From Vicugna pacos (Eukaryota > Chordata > Mammalia > Artiodactyla > Camelidae), in contig NC_133002.1 of assembly GCF_048564905.1 (NCBI RefSeq), positions 26,588,501-26,652,500 on the forward strand: a stretch of 64,000 nucleotides of DNA, given 5' to 3'. A model generated the notes under the pieces. That model was not told the DNA's origin, made no database searches, and saw nothing but the letters and a program-made list of their open reading frames with translations. Below, piece by piece: positions 10,625 to 23,560 of this stretch. Numbering within the stretch: the stretch's first letter is position 1; every line of letters begins with the position of its first letter. The translations under genes were made by a program, and so were the position numbers.

Positions 10625-10865
10625 TTTTTACTTATTTTTTTAAATTCTTTTTTATTTAAGTTTAGTCAATTTACAATGTTAGTTTCAGGTGTACAGAAGA
10701 GATTCAGTTATAAACATATGCATATGTATATATATGTTTTAGATTGTTTTTAGTATAACTCATTACAAGAAATTGAATATAGTTCCCTGTGTTATACAGC
10801 AGGTCCTTGTCATTTATTTTATATTTACTAATTTGTATCTGTTAATCCCCCCTTCCCTGCCTGCT
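10625..10865 (-). repeat. Artiodactyl L1 3' end (antisense)
   Basis: Signature stretches ATTTACAATGTTAGTTTCAGG and TTGAATATAGTTCCCTGTG, also seen in other antisense L1 tails in this window. Confidence 0.8.
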
Positions 10866-13133
10866 AAACACAGTTTACTTTCTATGTTCATGAGTCCATT
10901 TATAGGAGCACCGTTTTTCCTAGTAATATATGCTCTTTGGCTGCTTTCAGTTTCAGTAATTTCATCTTATCTGTGGGTGCTTTTATTCTGGTGGCCTTTA
11001 TGTGGTTTGCACACGTGGTAATAGAGATCTGTATTTGGGACAAATTCAGGCCTCTGTAGTCCCTGGTACAGAGTGCCCACTGAATTGATGCTTGAACTGG
11101 GAAAAAGGCACAGTAAATTTTGGAATTTCAACTATGGTTGAGAATTCCAGGGTTCTATAACCTGTTTAGACAACCTTAATATTGGCTGCACCCATACTGG
11201 GTAATTTGGTGGAAATTCATGGTATGGTGGTGTAGAGACAGGGAATTGTATGCTTCTTCTCTTTCTGTTTTATTACACTCATTCTCCTGGGCCTCCCAGA
11301 TCCTCCCCCAGAAGGGCCCAGGGCTGGCTTGGTGCTGCGCTGAGGCAATATTTGTTAATAAGGCCCTTTCCTCATCTCTTCTGAGCCTCCGGTTCTTTCT
11401 CTGCACAATGAGGGCTTAGACTTGATAAGTACTTTTCAGTTTCTTTATAGCCATGTTTCCTTTGAGAAACAGAAAATGCAAATCTCTCCTCTCAGCCCAA
11501 CCCTTTAGATTTTGATAAGTCCTCCAAGGAGTGACATAGCTCTTTGTGGAATATGAATGTGATTGTGATCCCAGGTGAAACAGAAAAGACTCTTCAGAGA
11601 TTGATTGCAGGGAGAGGGCAGGAAAGGGGCAGTATGTCACACTTTCTAGTGTGAGCACTGGAGCAGGGGCTTGGATTTAACTATGGTGACTGACGTGGCC
11701 TCTCTCTAATCTTGTAGAATGTGATAAACTTCTCTACCTCAGTTTCTTGATGTGTCAAGTTGGGGTGATAATATTTTAAGGCTTTTGTGAAACATTATAC
11801 ACATAAGCCATTTGTGTCTCGGTAGAAACAAGACCTGCTAGGGATTCAGGGATTTGTTTAAAAAAAATCTTGTCCATAGCAGACTGTGTGTATTTTAAGT
11901 TCCTGGAGGGTGAGGGTGAGTCTGAAGCCCATTGTGGGACAGGTGGGCCATAATTCTCTGTGCCCCAGTTTACCCCCTCCTCCCCAGTCCTCTTCCTCAG
12001 TCCAGGATGAAGTTCCCTTGTAGATTTTCTCAGAGGTCTTGTGGAAATAGCTTTTCATTTTATTGTTTCACCAAGAAGTTCTGCCATCATGATCTCTTTG
12101 GTCAGGCTTTGAAGGGCTGCCATCATGATATCTGGTAAGAATTCTATGGAATTGGGAGTTTCTATTTAATGAAAAGGAATAAAAATTACAAATAGAAAAT
12201 TAGAACAAGGGTGGTTTCAGGGGCTCTTTGAAATGGACACCATTAGCTTTGTTAGCTTCAGGTGCTGTGGCCTGTTGCCACGAGGACCCATTCTCTTGCT
12301 TTGAAGTTGGAGGTACCAGTGGGTCCAGTGGGAATGATAACTGAGTGTATCTCATGGGCTGGGCATTGACCTATTTGTACTGTGTGTTCCTAATTTGAGA
12401 CAGTGAGCTCACCTAACCTCAATAACCTCTTTAAAAAATTAGACTTTTTATTTTGAGATGTAATGTTGATTCCCATGTGGTAGTAAGTGATTATATGGAG
12501 AGGGCTTATGGATCCTTTTGCCCAGTTTTCCTTCATGGTTCCATCTTGCAATGGTGAGGTACAATTCATTACTGACTCACTAACAATTTGAGGTTTGTGT
12601 TATTGCCCTCATTTCTATTCATGATTAAACTGGGGCTTAGAGAAGCACACAGGCCTACCCAGGTCACCCACTTTGTTAGTGCAGAGTCAGGTGAACGTGG
12701 GCTTGGGATTTCCAGGCAGTACCATTATAATGGTCTGTGGCAGGGAGCAGCATTCACTTGCTTGTTTATTCATTCATTCAACAAACATTTATTGAGTAAA
12801 CTCTGTGGGTCAGATGCTTTCATAGAGTTATCTGATTATTCATCACTACTGAGAATCAGGCAATGTTTATATTTTTTAATCTGAGAAAATTAGCTCTGAG
12901 AGGTTATAACCCTCCGAAAGGAAGTATAGCTCATTAAGGAGGGATAGTACATTTGTACAGTCACCTCTTTTTATGCAGGTGGTACCCTAGACATTTTACA
13001 TTTGCAAACATCCGTAATTCAGATATATTCTTGTAAGGCAAGGATTTTTTTTTAATTGAAGTATAGTCAAGTTTACAATGTTGTGTCAATTGCAAGGTGT
13101 TTTTTGACTTTTGAATTAAAAAATACTTTTTCA

Positions 13134-13251
13134 GGAGGGTAATTACGTGTATTTATTTGTTTCATTTTTTAAAATGAGTTACTGGGTTTTGAACCCAGGA
13201 CCTCGTACATGGTAAAAATGTGCTGTACCACTGAACTGTATCCTCTTCCCC
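13134..13251 (-). mobile_element. Camelid tRNA-derived SINE (vic-1 type)
   Basis: Antisense order: GGAGGGTAATTACGTG, an AT-rich tail, then TACTGGGTTTTGAACCCAGG and CTGTACCACTGAACTGTA, the complement of the tRNA-like B and A box regions. It is nearly full length. Confidence 0.85.
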
Positions 13252-13682
13252 TAGGCAAGTTTTCTTATCCATTATTATGAAGCTTAGGGGATCAAATAAT
13301 TTGGATACAAATCCAGATCTTTTAATCCTACTGTGGTCCTTTTCTTTATATTCTGCTGAAGGGGTTTGGGGAAAGCATTTTCTTTGTTCATTTTTTATTC
13401 AGCATTTTTGAGCAGTGACTTTGCATCAGGGCCTTGCTAGGTGCTTGGAAATATAAAATAAGAAATGACACTTCTCTGCAGAGGCAGGAAGCCTAGACCA
13501 AAAGCTGGGTAATATGATCCGAGATACATTAGCCATGTGCAGACTCTGAGGACAAACTGTACCCCCGGATTTGCTTTGGCTTCCCTTGCCTTCTGGCTGG
13601 TACACACCAGGTCACAGCAACCCAGATGGGCCCGTAGCACACAGCAGAGTATGTACCTCGATCTCCTCCCCCCTCTCGGCAG

Positions 13683-14255
13683 GGCCAGCAACATGAGCAT
13701 CCCTGACTACGTGCAGTGTGCTGAGGACCACCAGACTCGTCCCGTTGTGGTCCAACCAATGGAGATCATCTCAGAGGAGAATTTCTTTTGCATCTATCAG
13801 CTACTCACCTCGGTGTGCCATATCAGCCCATGCGGCTCCCAGTGGACATTCTGTATCCACTACAGGCACCACTATGTGCCCGAGAATGGGTGGAGCGTCT
13901 TCCAGACACACCACAAAGTCGTGGGCCTTGTCACCATTACCAACTGTCTCTCTGCCAAGGCCTTGGAGAAGCTGCACGTGAAGAGGGGCTGTATGGCACC
14001 GCGCTTAATGGCTCTCAGCTCTTTGTCTTTGTGCTGCATGGGGAGGTAGCCGAGCAGCCGTTCACCGACGTGTCCTTCAATCTACGAGGACTGCAGGGTG
14101 GTGGAGAAGAGGATCGAGGACTTCACTGAGTCACTCTTCATCTTGCTCAAGTCCAAGTGGCTGGATGGTGGCCCCAAGAATTCTGGGGACACGATCCCCC
14201 TCCCCTGCATCCCGTTTGAGAAGGAGGACTTCATGGGACTGGACACAGACAGCAG
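13683..14255 (+). pseudogene. TRAPPC9 (pseudogene): TRAPPC9 start-codon exon (exon 2), degraded
   Basis: The exon follows a long C/T tract ending in CAG and ends at CAG|GTAAGT. The ATG is at 13693, ten bases into the exon, and opens [15 protein letters not shown], close to the human [15 protein letters not shown]. Further matches include SEENFF, RHHY.PEN, FQTH.KVVGL.TIT, LFVF and, at the end, [13 protein letters not shown] and LDTDS. Damage: one codon lost in the PEN..W segment, four lost after SAK, a frameshift near 13985-13990 and a second near 14080 that returns to the original frame. In the ATG frame a stop is reached at about 14047, so a translated product would be about 118 residues with a scrambled tail. 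Many substitutions hit conserved positions. No domain function can remain. Confidence 0.92.
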
Positions 14256-17200
14256 GTAAGTTTACCTGGAGGCCAGCCCACCCTGGCTTTGTGCCGGATT
14301 GCTTCCCTACATCCAGAAAGGGATCAGCAAGGAAGAAGTCTGTCTTGTAGCCAAGGGGGGAGGGAGGAGCAGCCCGCTGGTTTACAGACATTTCAAAGTG
14401 AATCCGCCTTTGTTTCAGAGAGATCCTTTTAGGGTTAGTGTGGACACTTACTCCCGCTTTACAGCCAGGACCATGGTGGGAACCCTGGAGTTGCTGTCCA
14501 ATAAATTAGCCAAAGCCACTGATGCTAGGAGCACTGGGGATGAGGCTGGACTGAGCTGAGATATGCTGTAGGTCAAATGCACATCAGACGCTGAGGCTTG
14601 TCTAGCAAATGTATATAAACTATCTCTTTACTTCCTACATTGATTACATGTCAAAATGATAGTATTTTACATACAGTTGATTAAGTAAGATCTGTTGTTA
14701 AAATCAGTTTCTAGTATTTGTTTTTTGTTTGTTGGTTTGTTTTTTTGTTTACTATTTTATACGTGGCAACTGGGAAACTTTCATTACATGGCTCTCATTT
14801 CATTTCTGTTGGGCAGCCTGTCCTGGGACAGTCTCATTCCTTTGCTTTTGGATGAGATGCTTAACCCCGAGAGGCGGAACGGGGCACTGGTTGAGCTGGG
14901 GCTGGAGCCGGTGTCTCCTGCCTCTCAGGCCCAGCACCTGTTCGGCTCAGGCCCTCTCTTCTTGCCCGACAGCCACCATGCCAAGTTAGGACGTCAGAAA
15001 CACCGCCAGGGACTCCCGAATGAACTCCTTATGCAGGGAAAGGCGTATCACGGTGTATGGGACAGAGCAGGGAAATGTTCATTCTCAGTTTGTCCCTGTG
15101 ATTAAGTCAAAGTCCCCACTTTGCCTCGGAAGTACAGACGAGCTCTTTTGGGCTGCCTACCCCCCCACCTTCTGCTCTGTTTCCCGGTGTATCTATCGTG
15201 CTGTCCCTCGGGCAGAAGAGGGTGAGATGTCTTTGCCGAGAAGTGGTCCCCCTTTGCTGGGGAGAGTAAGGGAAGCTGTGTCCCCCCGTCCTATGGCCTC
15301 TGTCCTTGTGTCTGGAGAGGGCTCATGGTGGTCCCACAGGTGACGGTCCGAGAACCTGGCACATGCTGCTGGGCCCGCCGTGAAGGCAGTGCTGTGTGAT
15401 TCTTGAACTTACCTAAGATCAGATCCTACTTTCTGGTTGTTGGTAAGTTGGAGGAGAAGATGCTAGAGAATTGATAAAAAGAATATCTAGACCAGCCCTG
15501 TGAGTGAGAAGAGAAGTGGACCCGAGTCCCACCTGCGAGAGCCCACCTAGCGGTCTCTGGATGAATTTTCTGTTCCTCCCAGATATACCTGTATGGCTTA
15601 AGGAAGGGGAGAGGCTTGTCGTGGCCATGATCTGTGCTTGTCCTCACAGGGCCCTGTGATCTACATGCCCGCACTCCCCTTCTGCTTCTTGGGGATATGC
15701 TGGTATGTTTAGGAGCCTGGGCACTGCTGAGGGCATAGCTCCCAGCACCGTGCTACACCGAGTCTGGCTCTGTTCACCTCACCTGTCAACACCTGCTGAG
15801 GCCCCAGGCATTAGTCAAGGTAGGTGCATCGGTGCAACATAAGCAGGGACCACCTTCTCCCCCTGGACAGACTGGTGAGTGAGCAGTTGAAGCCTTGAGC
15901 CCTGCCCCAGCCCCCACGCCAGTGCCTCCTCTTTTGCCATAGGAGTCACTGGTGACATTTTTACTCAACAAATGCTTGTCTCTGAGTCTGCAGAGCCACC
16001 AAAGAATGCCAGCTTGTTTTTGTCTTTTGAAGTCTGCCCTTGGGACTTGGCGGAGTAGCCGAATGTGTACTTAGCCCACAGTGTTTGACACTGTCACCAT
16101 TGATTACCCAGAACCTCATGTACCAGGCATGGCTCCCGGCATCAAAATACAGCAGCGCATTAAATCTCCCTCCTTGTGGGTCTGTCTGTCCTGGTACCAT
16201 AAGAGCTCAGCCAGCTTCTGAACGTCAGTGAGATAACGCGGCCAGTGAGCTCAGGTCAAGCACATTCTCCTCCAGTCACTTTTACCACATTGTTGCTTTT
16301 AGTATTCCACAGTCATTAGTTTTTTAAACAATGCTTTGGTGAAGGAGCAGAGCCTAATTCTCTCCTGCTACTCTTGGTGGAAGTGAGTAAAACGGTCCAG
16401 AATGAAATGCGACCACAATTTGTAGCTCAAAATCTGCCTAGACGCTTGTAGGTGGAATTTGGGTTAGGGGCGCTGACCACGTTGGGGTCGTCCGGCAGCA
16501 CCGCTCCCCTCAGGCCCCTGCTTTCCCTGGAGCAAGAGGTGAGGGTGGGTTTCACCATCCCTGCGTCCCTGGCCTCACACACTCACGTAAATTCTTGTAC
16601 ATGCTGTCAAAATCATTTTTGTTCTTGTGTGTTTCTAATTTTCTCGTCTTCATCTTTTCCTTTTTCTTTATTCCTTTTTCACTTGTACTGCCCAGTGAGC
16701 ATGTTGTTGCATCTGAAAATGTGGGCTGTGCACATCCTGCATTGGAAATAGCCAGATTGCCATCCGTGCTGTCTCAATCATTTTAAAAAGCAAAAACTTA
16801 ACAGCTGTCTTGATCCATGTATTATCCTCGTCATTTTGTATTTTCTTAATTTTTGGAATATTTACTTTGTTTGCACATTACCCACTGGTTTTTGATACCT
16901 GTTAAAATCCTTGCTTTGAGGAACCTGTTTGGTCCTCTTTTTATTTGGTGACAAATGCGCCCTTATTAAATTTGTTTCATTGTTTTGAAGAAGTAAGATG
17001 CGAATTGATTTAGGCGGCTGCTGAGGGATTCTTTTCACGGAGTATTTAAACTTGTAAAGTCAAATTCTGCGGCAACTTGCACGATTCCTGCTTTTATACA
17101 AACGTGCTCGGCACGAGGTTCCTGGCTGTCGCTGTGTGACGTGCGTGACGGCGCTTCCTGGCCGGTGGTCACTGGTGAGGAAGTGGCCGGCTCGGGGGTG

Positions 17201-20200
17201 AGCATCTGCAGGGGACGCTGTTGGAGGAAGCAGTCACCGTTTGGTTCTTTAATTTTTTTTTTTTTTGCATTCAACTTCCCCGTGCCATTTACTTTACTTT
17301 GCCTTCATAAAGGGGCCGAATTGGGTCTAAAATCCATGCCACTATTTTGTTCCCTTTACGAGGCTGGTTTTTCTGAGTATCAGGACAACATGGCCTTCTC
17401 CTAAGTAGCTGGCTCACCTGGATCTGTTGGACACAGGGACAGCTAAAAGGGCCATAGCTTCCTCTCTGCTTCAGCCAGTGGGCATTCAGAGCTGGGTCTG
17501 TGGTTTGCCTCAGCAGCCGTGCAGACCTTCCTACCCAGGGATTTACTTTTAACCCATGTTGGTAGTAAATAGCTGAATCCGTTTCTGTTGCAGCTGACGT
17601 TCACCACTGACGGCCGTGTCATTAGTTTGTGGTAGTCAGTCTCCAACACCCCAGACAACCGTGAAGGAAGATGATTTGGCCGACCTAGGACCTTGGATTC
17701 TCACCCTCACCATGGTTCATCTCACCCGGTGGAAGGGTGTGGCCACCACCATCATGCTGACCATGAGGCCTTGTTTCTCCTTTCATGCTCTGGTCCAAAT
17801 GTGGACACTTCATTTTTCACTGAATTTGTCTCACTTGAGACAGGCCAGAATATCTGAATGAGTCCATCACATTCTGGGTGGGGAACAGAACAGAAGTAAG
17901 TGTCGCAAGTAGATGGAGTCTAGGCTGTCCGGGTTGGCAATTGCAGGCTGGGATCTGTGATGGCCGGGCTGTACCCTGGACACAGGCCTTTTCCGTGGCT
18001 CCCATGAGCCCAGGAGTTGGAGTGAGAACAGCCTTGCCTGGGTTCCCACATCCTCATCTGCTCACTTTCAAGTGTGTCTGCTAATTAGGAGCTCCCCCAG
18101 ACCTCGGGCCCTTCAAAGCTCAGACCACGGGAGAACCTTGAGTCCCTTCTCCTGGGCCTCCTGTGTGAGAATCCAGTGCCTTCTGAGGTGTCCAGTGGCA
18201 GGAGATGCCTCCCCCGCTGGGGAGCACCCTACGGAGGACTGTTATTCAGTGCACCATGCTGTGAGCTTGTGGGGTTCCGACCATGGTCCCTGCAGAACCA
18301 CACTTGAGATGGACTTATTGTCATAAATAACAGGACTGATTCCAGGGCAGGGCCTGGGGGAGGGAAGAGTGGAAATTGAATGTGACCTCAGACAACTAGG
18401 TGGGTGCTGGGGCTGTTACTAAAATGGGGAGTCTGGGAGATACCTGCCAGGAATCGAATTCCAGAGTAAATGGTGGACATGAGGCATTTTTAAGATGCCA
18501 TTTTTCATCCAAGTTAGGACTTCAAAGAGGCACTCGGTTCGATGAGCCTGGGGCTCAAGTGAAGGAGCCGGACTAGAGATACACGTTGGGAGTCGTCATT
18601 CTTAGCTGGTGTTCACAGCCTTGCATGTGAATTAGATCTTCTCGAGGGCTGCAGACTGAGGCTGAGGGGTGGCAGGGCTGTGCCTGGGTTGGAGGAAAGC
18701 CCAGACCATGCAGCTTTGGTGTGTCAGTTAGCTGCATTTGCCATTTTCAGAGCAATGCTATTTATCCTTAAGGGGCCAGGGGGTGGGCAGGGCCAACCAG
18801 GAAGAAATCTGCAGGGAGGGTCGTGGCCACATGTGCGTCTTGGGAAGGTGCAGAGGCTGCAGGGTCTGGGAGGGTAGAGTCCTCAGAAGCTGAAGTTGGA
18901 GTGGGGAGTGGGGAGAATGTAGTCACAGTCACCTGTGAGGGAGGGGGGGAGGCCTAGGGAGTCCCCACCTTACCGGACTCTCTTTCCCATGAACAGAAGG
19001 CAGTAAGACAGAGGATCTGAGGTGAGAAGGGATGGGCAAAGGGAGGGGAGCCAACCTGGAGAATGGTGCTTGGAAAGTTCTGGAGTAGTCTCCCTGAAAA
19101 ATAGAGTTAAATATACCCAGACTCTTAAGAACATTGTTAGTGACTTGGGAGGAGGCAGTTGTTTTTCTGGCCTCCTAAGGGTAAGGCATGTATCCAGGGA
19201 TACACAGAAGATACGGACAGTCTGTTCCGGGGGCTTGATCGTTACCGGGGGAACAGTGCAAGTTTAAAGGGGCAGAAGGGCAGCGGAGGGAAACTAGCCA
19301 GGCCCCGTGTCAGGTACCAGTCGGCCACCCTACTTGCGTGTTGCATTCACATCCATGCCTCCCAGGTGGGCAGTGGCAGCCCCCTTTTGCAGATTGGGAA
19401 GCCTTCTCAGAGGGGTTAAGGAATTGGTCTGTTTAGCGGCTAGTAAATGCTGTAGCAGGATTCAAGCAGGGCCTTGTCAGACTTCAAGGTCATGTTCTCT
19501 CTACTGTTTCCAGTACTTCCCTGTTATACCTGGAATGGTGAAGTGGGTCAGTTTTGGAGCCTTTCAGAAAAAGTATGATTTAAGTGCCTCAGGACTGTTT
19601 CACAAAGCTCAGCGTTCTTTGATGATTCTGAAGCACGCAGTGCTTTTCGCCCCACAGAGGTAACGTCTAACTCCTTTGAAGATGACGTGGTTGCAAATGA
19701 TGTACAGGTGCAAAACCAGACTCTGCAGCTTCTGAACGGAAACTCTCCAGTTCTCCCTTGGTCAGCTTTCTTCCACGGGATGTGACTGTGCTGCAGCGTA
19801 AACCTGAGCTTTCCATATGGAGTGAGTGTTTAATATCCAAAGTTAGCATCAAACGGTCAGATGAAGAAAACCGACGTTGAAAATTTATTTTTGGGTTCCA
19901 TTAGTCAAGATATACTATCAATTAATGACCCATATAGCAAATGAAATTCAGTATAGGACATTGCATTTCTTGCTTTCTATTTAGAGTTCTCTTACAGAAT
20001 AAGGTTGCCTGCTTTGGAACATCAGCTTCACCACCACAGCACCTATCAGTGTGTTGGTGTGATTGCATTTACAGAGTGAATCTAATCTGGGCTTCCTAAG
20101 CCCCAAACACTCCTGTGCAAAATCACGGGCTGTAGCCATCTGTTAGTCACGCAAATACTTCTAAAATTATATGATTCCAGAAAAGAAAGAAGAGAGAGAG

Positions 20201-22512
20201 AGAGATTGCCTTTATCAAATTTCCTTTCAGTTCTAACTGCAAACTGTTGTTGAGCAGCTCTTGTTTCCTTTGGATATGAATATATACATTTCTTTGCATG
20301 TAACCTAGGTTTTGGACTAGAACACCAAGTTCTTGCTGTCCCCAAGCCACAAAAATAGTAGCCAAATTGGACCCGTGTGAAATAGTTTATACTTTTTTCT
20401 GAGAAAGTATCCTTGAATTTGGGACTTGGGCTGTGATTTTTGCTTTTTGATTCCCCCACCCGTCTTGTAATCTCTCACTCCTTCCCACGTGGCCCCCAAG
20501 GGTTCGTGGTCTTATTAGGAGCAGGCACCCAGTTGGTCTCCATATATTGCCGCTATAGATAGAGCCCAGACAAGACTTAAGGACATTATCAGAGAGGACT
20601 TCCTGGAAGAAATGGGCTCTAAATTCAGTTGTGAGGACAGAGTAAGAGTCAGCCAGGAGAAGGAGTCAAGAATGTGGCTCAGGTCGTAGGTGCAGCCCGG
20701 GCAGAGGCCTGGAGGCTTTTGGCGTTGGGACCCGGGGAGAGTGCCCTGTGCAGTCCAGGGTGGAGGGAGCCCCTGCTCAGGAGGACACTGGAGACAGTCC
20801 GTGGTGTAGGGCTTTGGAAGAAGTTGAGTTTTACTAGAACTGACACAGTAGGCAGTGAAGGGTGTCAACAGAAAGTGACCCTCAGGAAGGGTACTTCAGG
20901 TTTTGCTTCTGATATTCTACAGACAGAAGGATCGGGATGGGCGAGAGCAGGTATGTCTGTCCCTTTGAGATCCAACCCGTCATTCATTTATTCATTACAC
21001 GTGCACTTCTGTGAGTATAGGGGAGAGAGGGTGTAGCCACGATAATAAGCAAAATGTATTTGCTTCTTGAGAGCTTAGCATTGTCAGAAGTTGACTTAGC
21101 CTAGAAAGCTCTAGGAAGAGAGGAACAAATTGTGGAGGTTGGAGGGAGGGAAGGCTTCCTTGGGAAACAGTCAAAATGAGCCTGGAGGCAAGTGAGAGGT
21201 AGGAGCATGTCAGGGGACCCCTGAGGTCACTGGGAACCTGTGTACTGAGGTGAGGCTGGGCAAGCAGGGTCTGGGGTGGGGCTAGAACTCTAACAGGGAG
21301 CCTCTGAAGCATTCGAAGTGGGGTTGATGTAATCAAATTTGTGATTTGGGAAGGCTGCCGTGGCTCTGTGTGTGTAGCGGGGATGAGGGGGTGGGTGCCA
21401 CCAACTGGGGGATCATAAGAATACCATTCACAGGCTGGAATATGGGCATCGGGGCTACTTGGGGACGGCAGGGGCAGTGTGGATGCCGGCTTTCTTTATG
21501 GGGGGCTTGTTAGCGGGGCCGCCCTTGAGGCACCTTGTGGCTGTAAGAAAACTGATGGAGGCTGCCAGGTGGACTTTCGTCTTCTCTCTTTCCCTTCCTT
21601 GTTTGATGATCTTAGCTCAGCCAACATTTGGAACAAAAGAGCTAATTTCCAGGGTTGCCCAGGACTTTGTTGAGCTCGTTCGAGTGAGATCTGATTGGAT
21701 TTAGGTTTGTGTTCAGATCTGGATGTTCACTTAGCTAGAAACGTCCTGTCATTTCGATTTCCATAGGGGTTTTTATTCTTGATAAAGATTGCTTTCTTGG
21801 TGAGAGGAAATTTAAAACAGCTGTTGTCTTTTTCAAAAAATCCTCTTTTAAGAATTTTAATATTCAAAAGAATACGAATATATAAAATATTTACGGAAGT
21901 CTTTGGTGTGGTTTCTTTGCTTTCTGAGCTAATGTGAAGTTAGAGCCTTTGCATTACTTAATAGCACATCCTTGTCAGTATTTAAAGAGCTGTTAGTGAG
22001 CGCCCCAGGTCCCACCTCTCAAAGAATCGTTAAAGTTTGCTCTGAAATAGTGAGGTCATAAAGGTCTTGTTTTCAGAAATCAAACGGTTTATAATACACA
22101 GCATAACTCCATTTATAAAATAATAATAAGTTCAAAACTAAGAAAGTGGAGGATAAATGATTTTTTTAAAGCCTAAACATAAATTTTCTTGTGCTAATGT
22201 TGCAAGTGGAAATTTTGAAAAGAAAAATCCTACTGCAATATCATCTATTTGGAATACATATATGAGTTTCACGTTTGAAAAGTATCTGCGCAGTGGTTTT
22301 CGAAGTCAGGAGCATTCCTGCTCAGATACTGGCAGTGATGGTTGCTGGTTTTCAATGGGAGAGCCTAAATTTGCCTTCTTATCTTTTTGGTTTTTTTATA
22401 GTGAGAGGGTTGAGTAGTGCTTTGCCAGCATGATTTTGGGGCAATTTGAGGGCAGATGTCGTGTGCCAGCAGTGAGAAATTTCCATGCATTTTATTTTCT
22501 GGACATCACCAG
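14256..22512 (+). other. Intron 2 of the TRAPPC9 pseudogene
   Basis: No coding gene is recognised. It has a MIR-like antisense piece near 19330-19490, an (AG)n run at 20190-20206 and a T-tract near 17251. Frames of 100-136 codons between 14.7 and 21.3 kb show no family motif or neighbouring splice logic and are treated as chance. Confidence 0.55.
19330..19490 (-). repeat. MIR SINE fragment
   Basis: It shows TTTTGCAGATTGGGAAGCC, TTAAGGAATTGG and GGATTCAAGCAGGGCC, in the order of an antisense MIR core. Confidence 0.55.
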
Positions 22513-22623
22513 GGCACATGTGGGGTTTGTGCCTGCAGGCTGGAATGCTGCAGGACTCCCTGATCATTCACCTTTATGTCCTGGAGCTGCTCCGTTCAGT
22601 GAATGATTTTCTGTGGCTTGGAG
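22513..22623 (+). pseudogene. TRAPPC9 (pseudogene): TRAPPC9 exon 3, degraded, splice donor lost
   Basis: The reading [12 protein letters not shown] followed by [13 protein letters not shown] matches the TRAPPC9 segment that follows the start exon. The acceptor is probably the CAG at 22510-22512. The expected first codons (HYKKRCQGRMRK) are missing or unrecognisable, so the 5' part has been deleted or scrambled. The exon should end after the first base of an Ala codon, but the next two bases are AT rather than GT, so normal splicing out of this exon is lost. Reading on meets a stop within five codons. The match is short but highly specific. Confidence 0.87.
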
Positions 22624-22974
22624 ATAATGTGGTCTGATGGAGATGATCAGATGTGCAGTTAAAATGCTATTACTTGAAATAAGAGTAACCTAGAAACATT
22701 TCTCTAACAATACAGGATGAGGGAGGAGGATTGGCTGAGCTGCTTGCAGTGGGGAGTCTTAGTTGACTCCCTCACCGTGACTCCTGCCAATATCCACCCC
22801 AGCCCTGCACGGTAGTCCTGCCGAAGCAAGCAAGCACTTTGCTCAGAAACAGACTGAATTTCCTTGTGCCTCTCTTTGTTGGATTTTTTTGAAAGCACAT
22901 TTTTGCCCTTTGCTTCAATGCCATACATGCTAGTCACCTCTTACACTCATTTTTCTGGCCTCGTCCATAAATAC

Positions 22975-23560
22975 CTGCTGAATGGATGAACAGAATGTAG
23001 TATCTCCATATAGTGGAACATTATTCACACGTAAGAGTGAATAAAAAAGACAAAAAAGAAGAGGAAAATGAAAAATGCCACCTGTTTTGGGAAGTCCACT
23101 TTGACTGTTCAACCCACACTTTTCCCTTTGAAACCCAATCACTTATGCTCCACTCTGCTCTTTTTGATAGTACTTACCACCTTCTAATAATCTTTAACGT
23201 TTTCAAAAAAAAAAAAAAGAAAGAGATGCTGATACCACTTCAAAATATACAAGACTTGATAACAGCATGTTAATTGAAAGGAAGCAGACACAAATGCCCA
23301 CATATTGTTGATTTCAGTGATATGAAAAGCCCAGAATAGGCACATGCAGAGGCAGAGAGCAGGTGATGGTTGGAAGGAGCTGGTTGGAGGGGGATTAGGG
23401 AGTGACTGCTAGTGACAGGGGGATTCTTTTGGGGTGATGAAGTGTTCTGGAAATAGAAGGTGATGAGGGCTGCACAACCGTGAGTGTGCAGAAGACTGCT
23501 GAGCACTGTCTCTGGGAGTGCCTGTTGTTGGGGCATCTTTATTTTTTTCTCATCCTGCAA
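22975..23560 (+). repeat. L1M 3' region (sense), split by an L2-like piece
   Basis: Signatures GGAACATTATTCACACGTAA, AAAGGAAGCAGACACAAA, GGAGTGACTGCTAGTGACAG and GGGGTGATGAAGTGTTCTGG follow the old L1 3' UTR order. A stretch at about 23080-23215 interrupts it and resembles an L2 end plus an A-run. Confidence 0.65.

Larger units (their letters stand above)
9606..13682 (+). other. Intron 1 of the TRAPPC9 pseudogene
   Basis: It holds an old antisense L1M piece (10015-10330), an antisense L1 3' end (10625-10865), MIR-like pieces (about 11650-11800 sense, 12570-12720 antisense), a short L1 3' piece (13052-13108) and a vic-1-type SINE (13134-13251). No coding gene is seen. Confidence 0.65.

Noticed and set aside
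13537-14049. 170-codon frame taken as a real gene
   Set aside because: It starts upstream of the exon acceptor in intron sequence; only the part from 13693 is TRAPPC9, and it runs into a frameshift.
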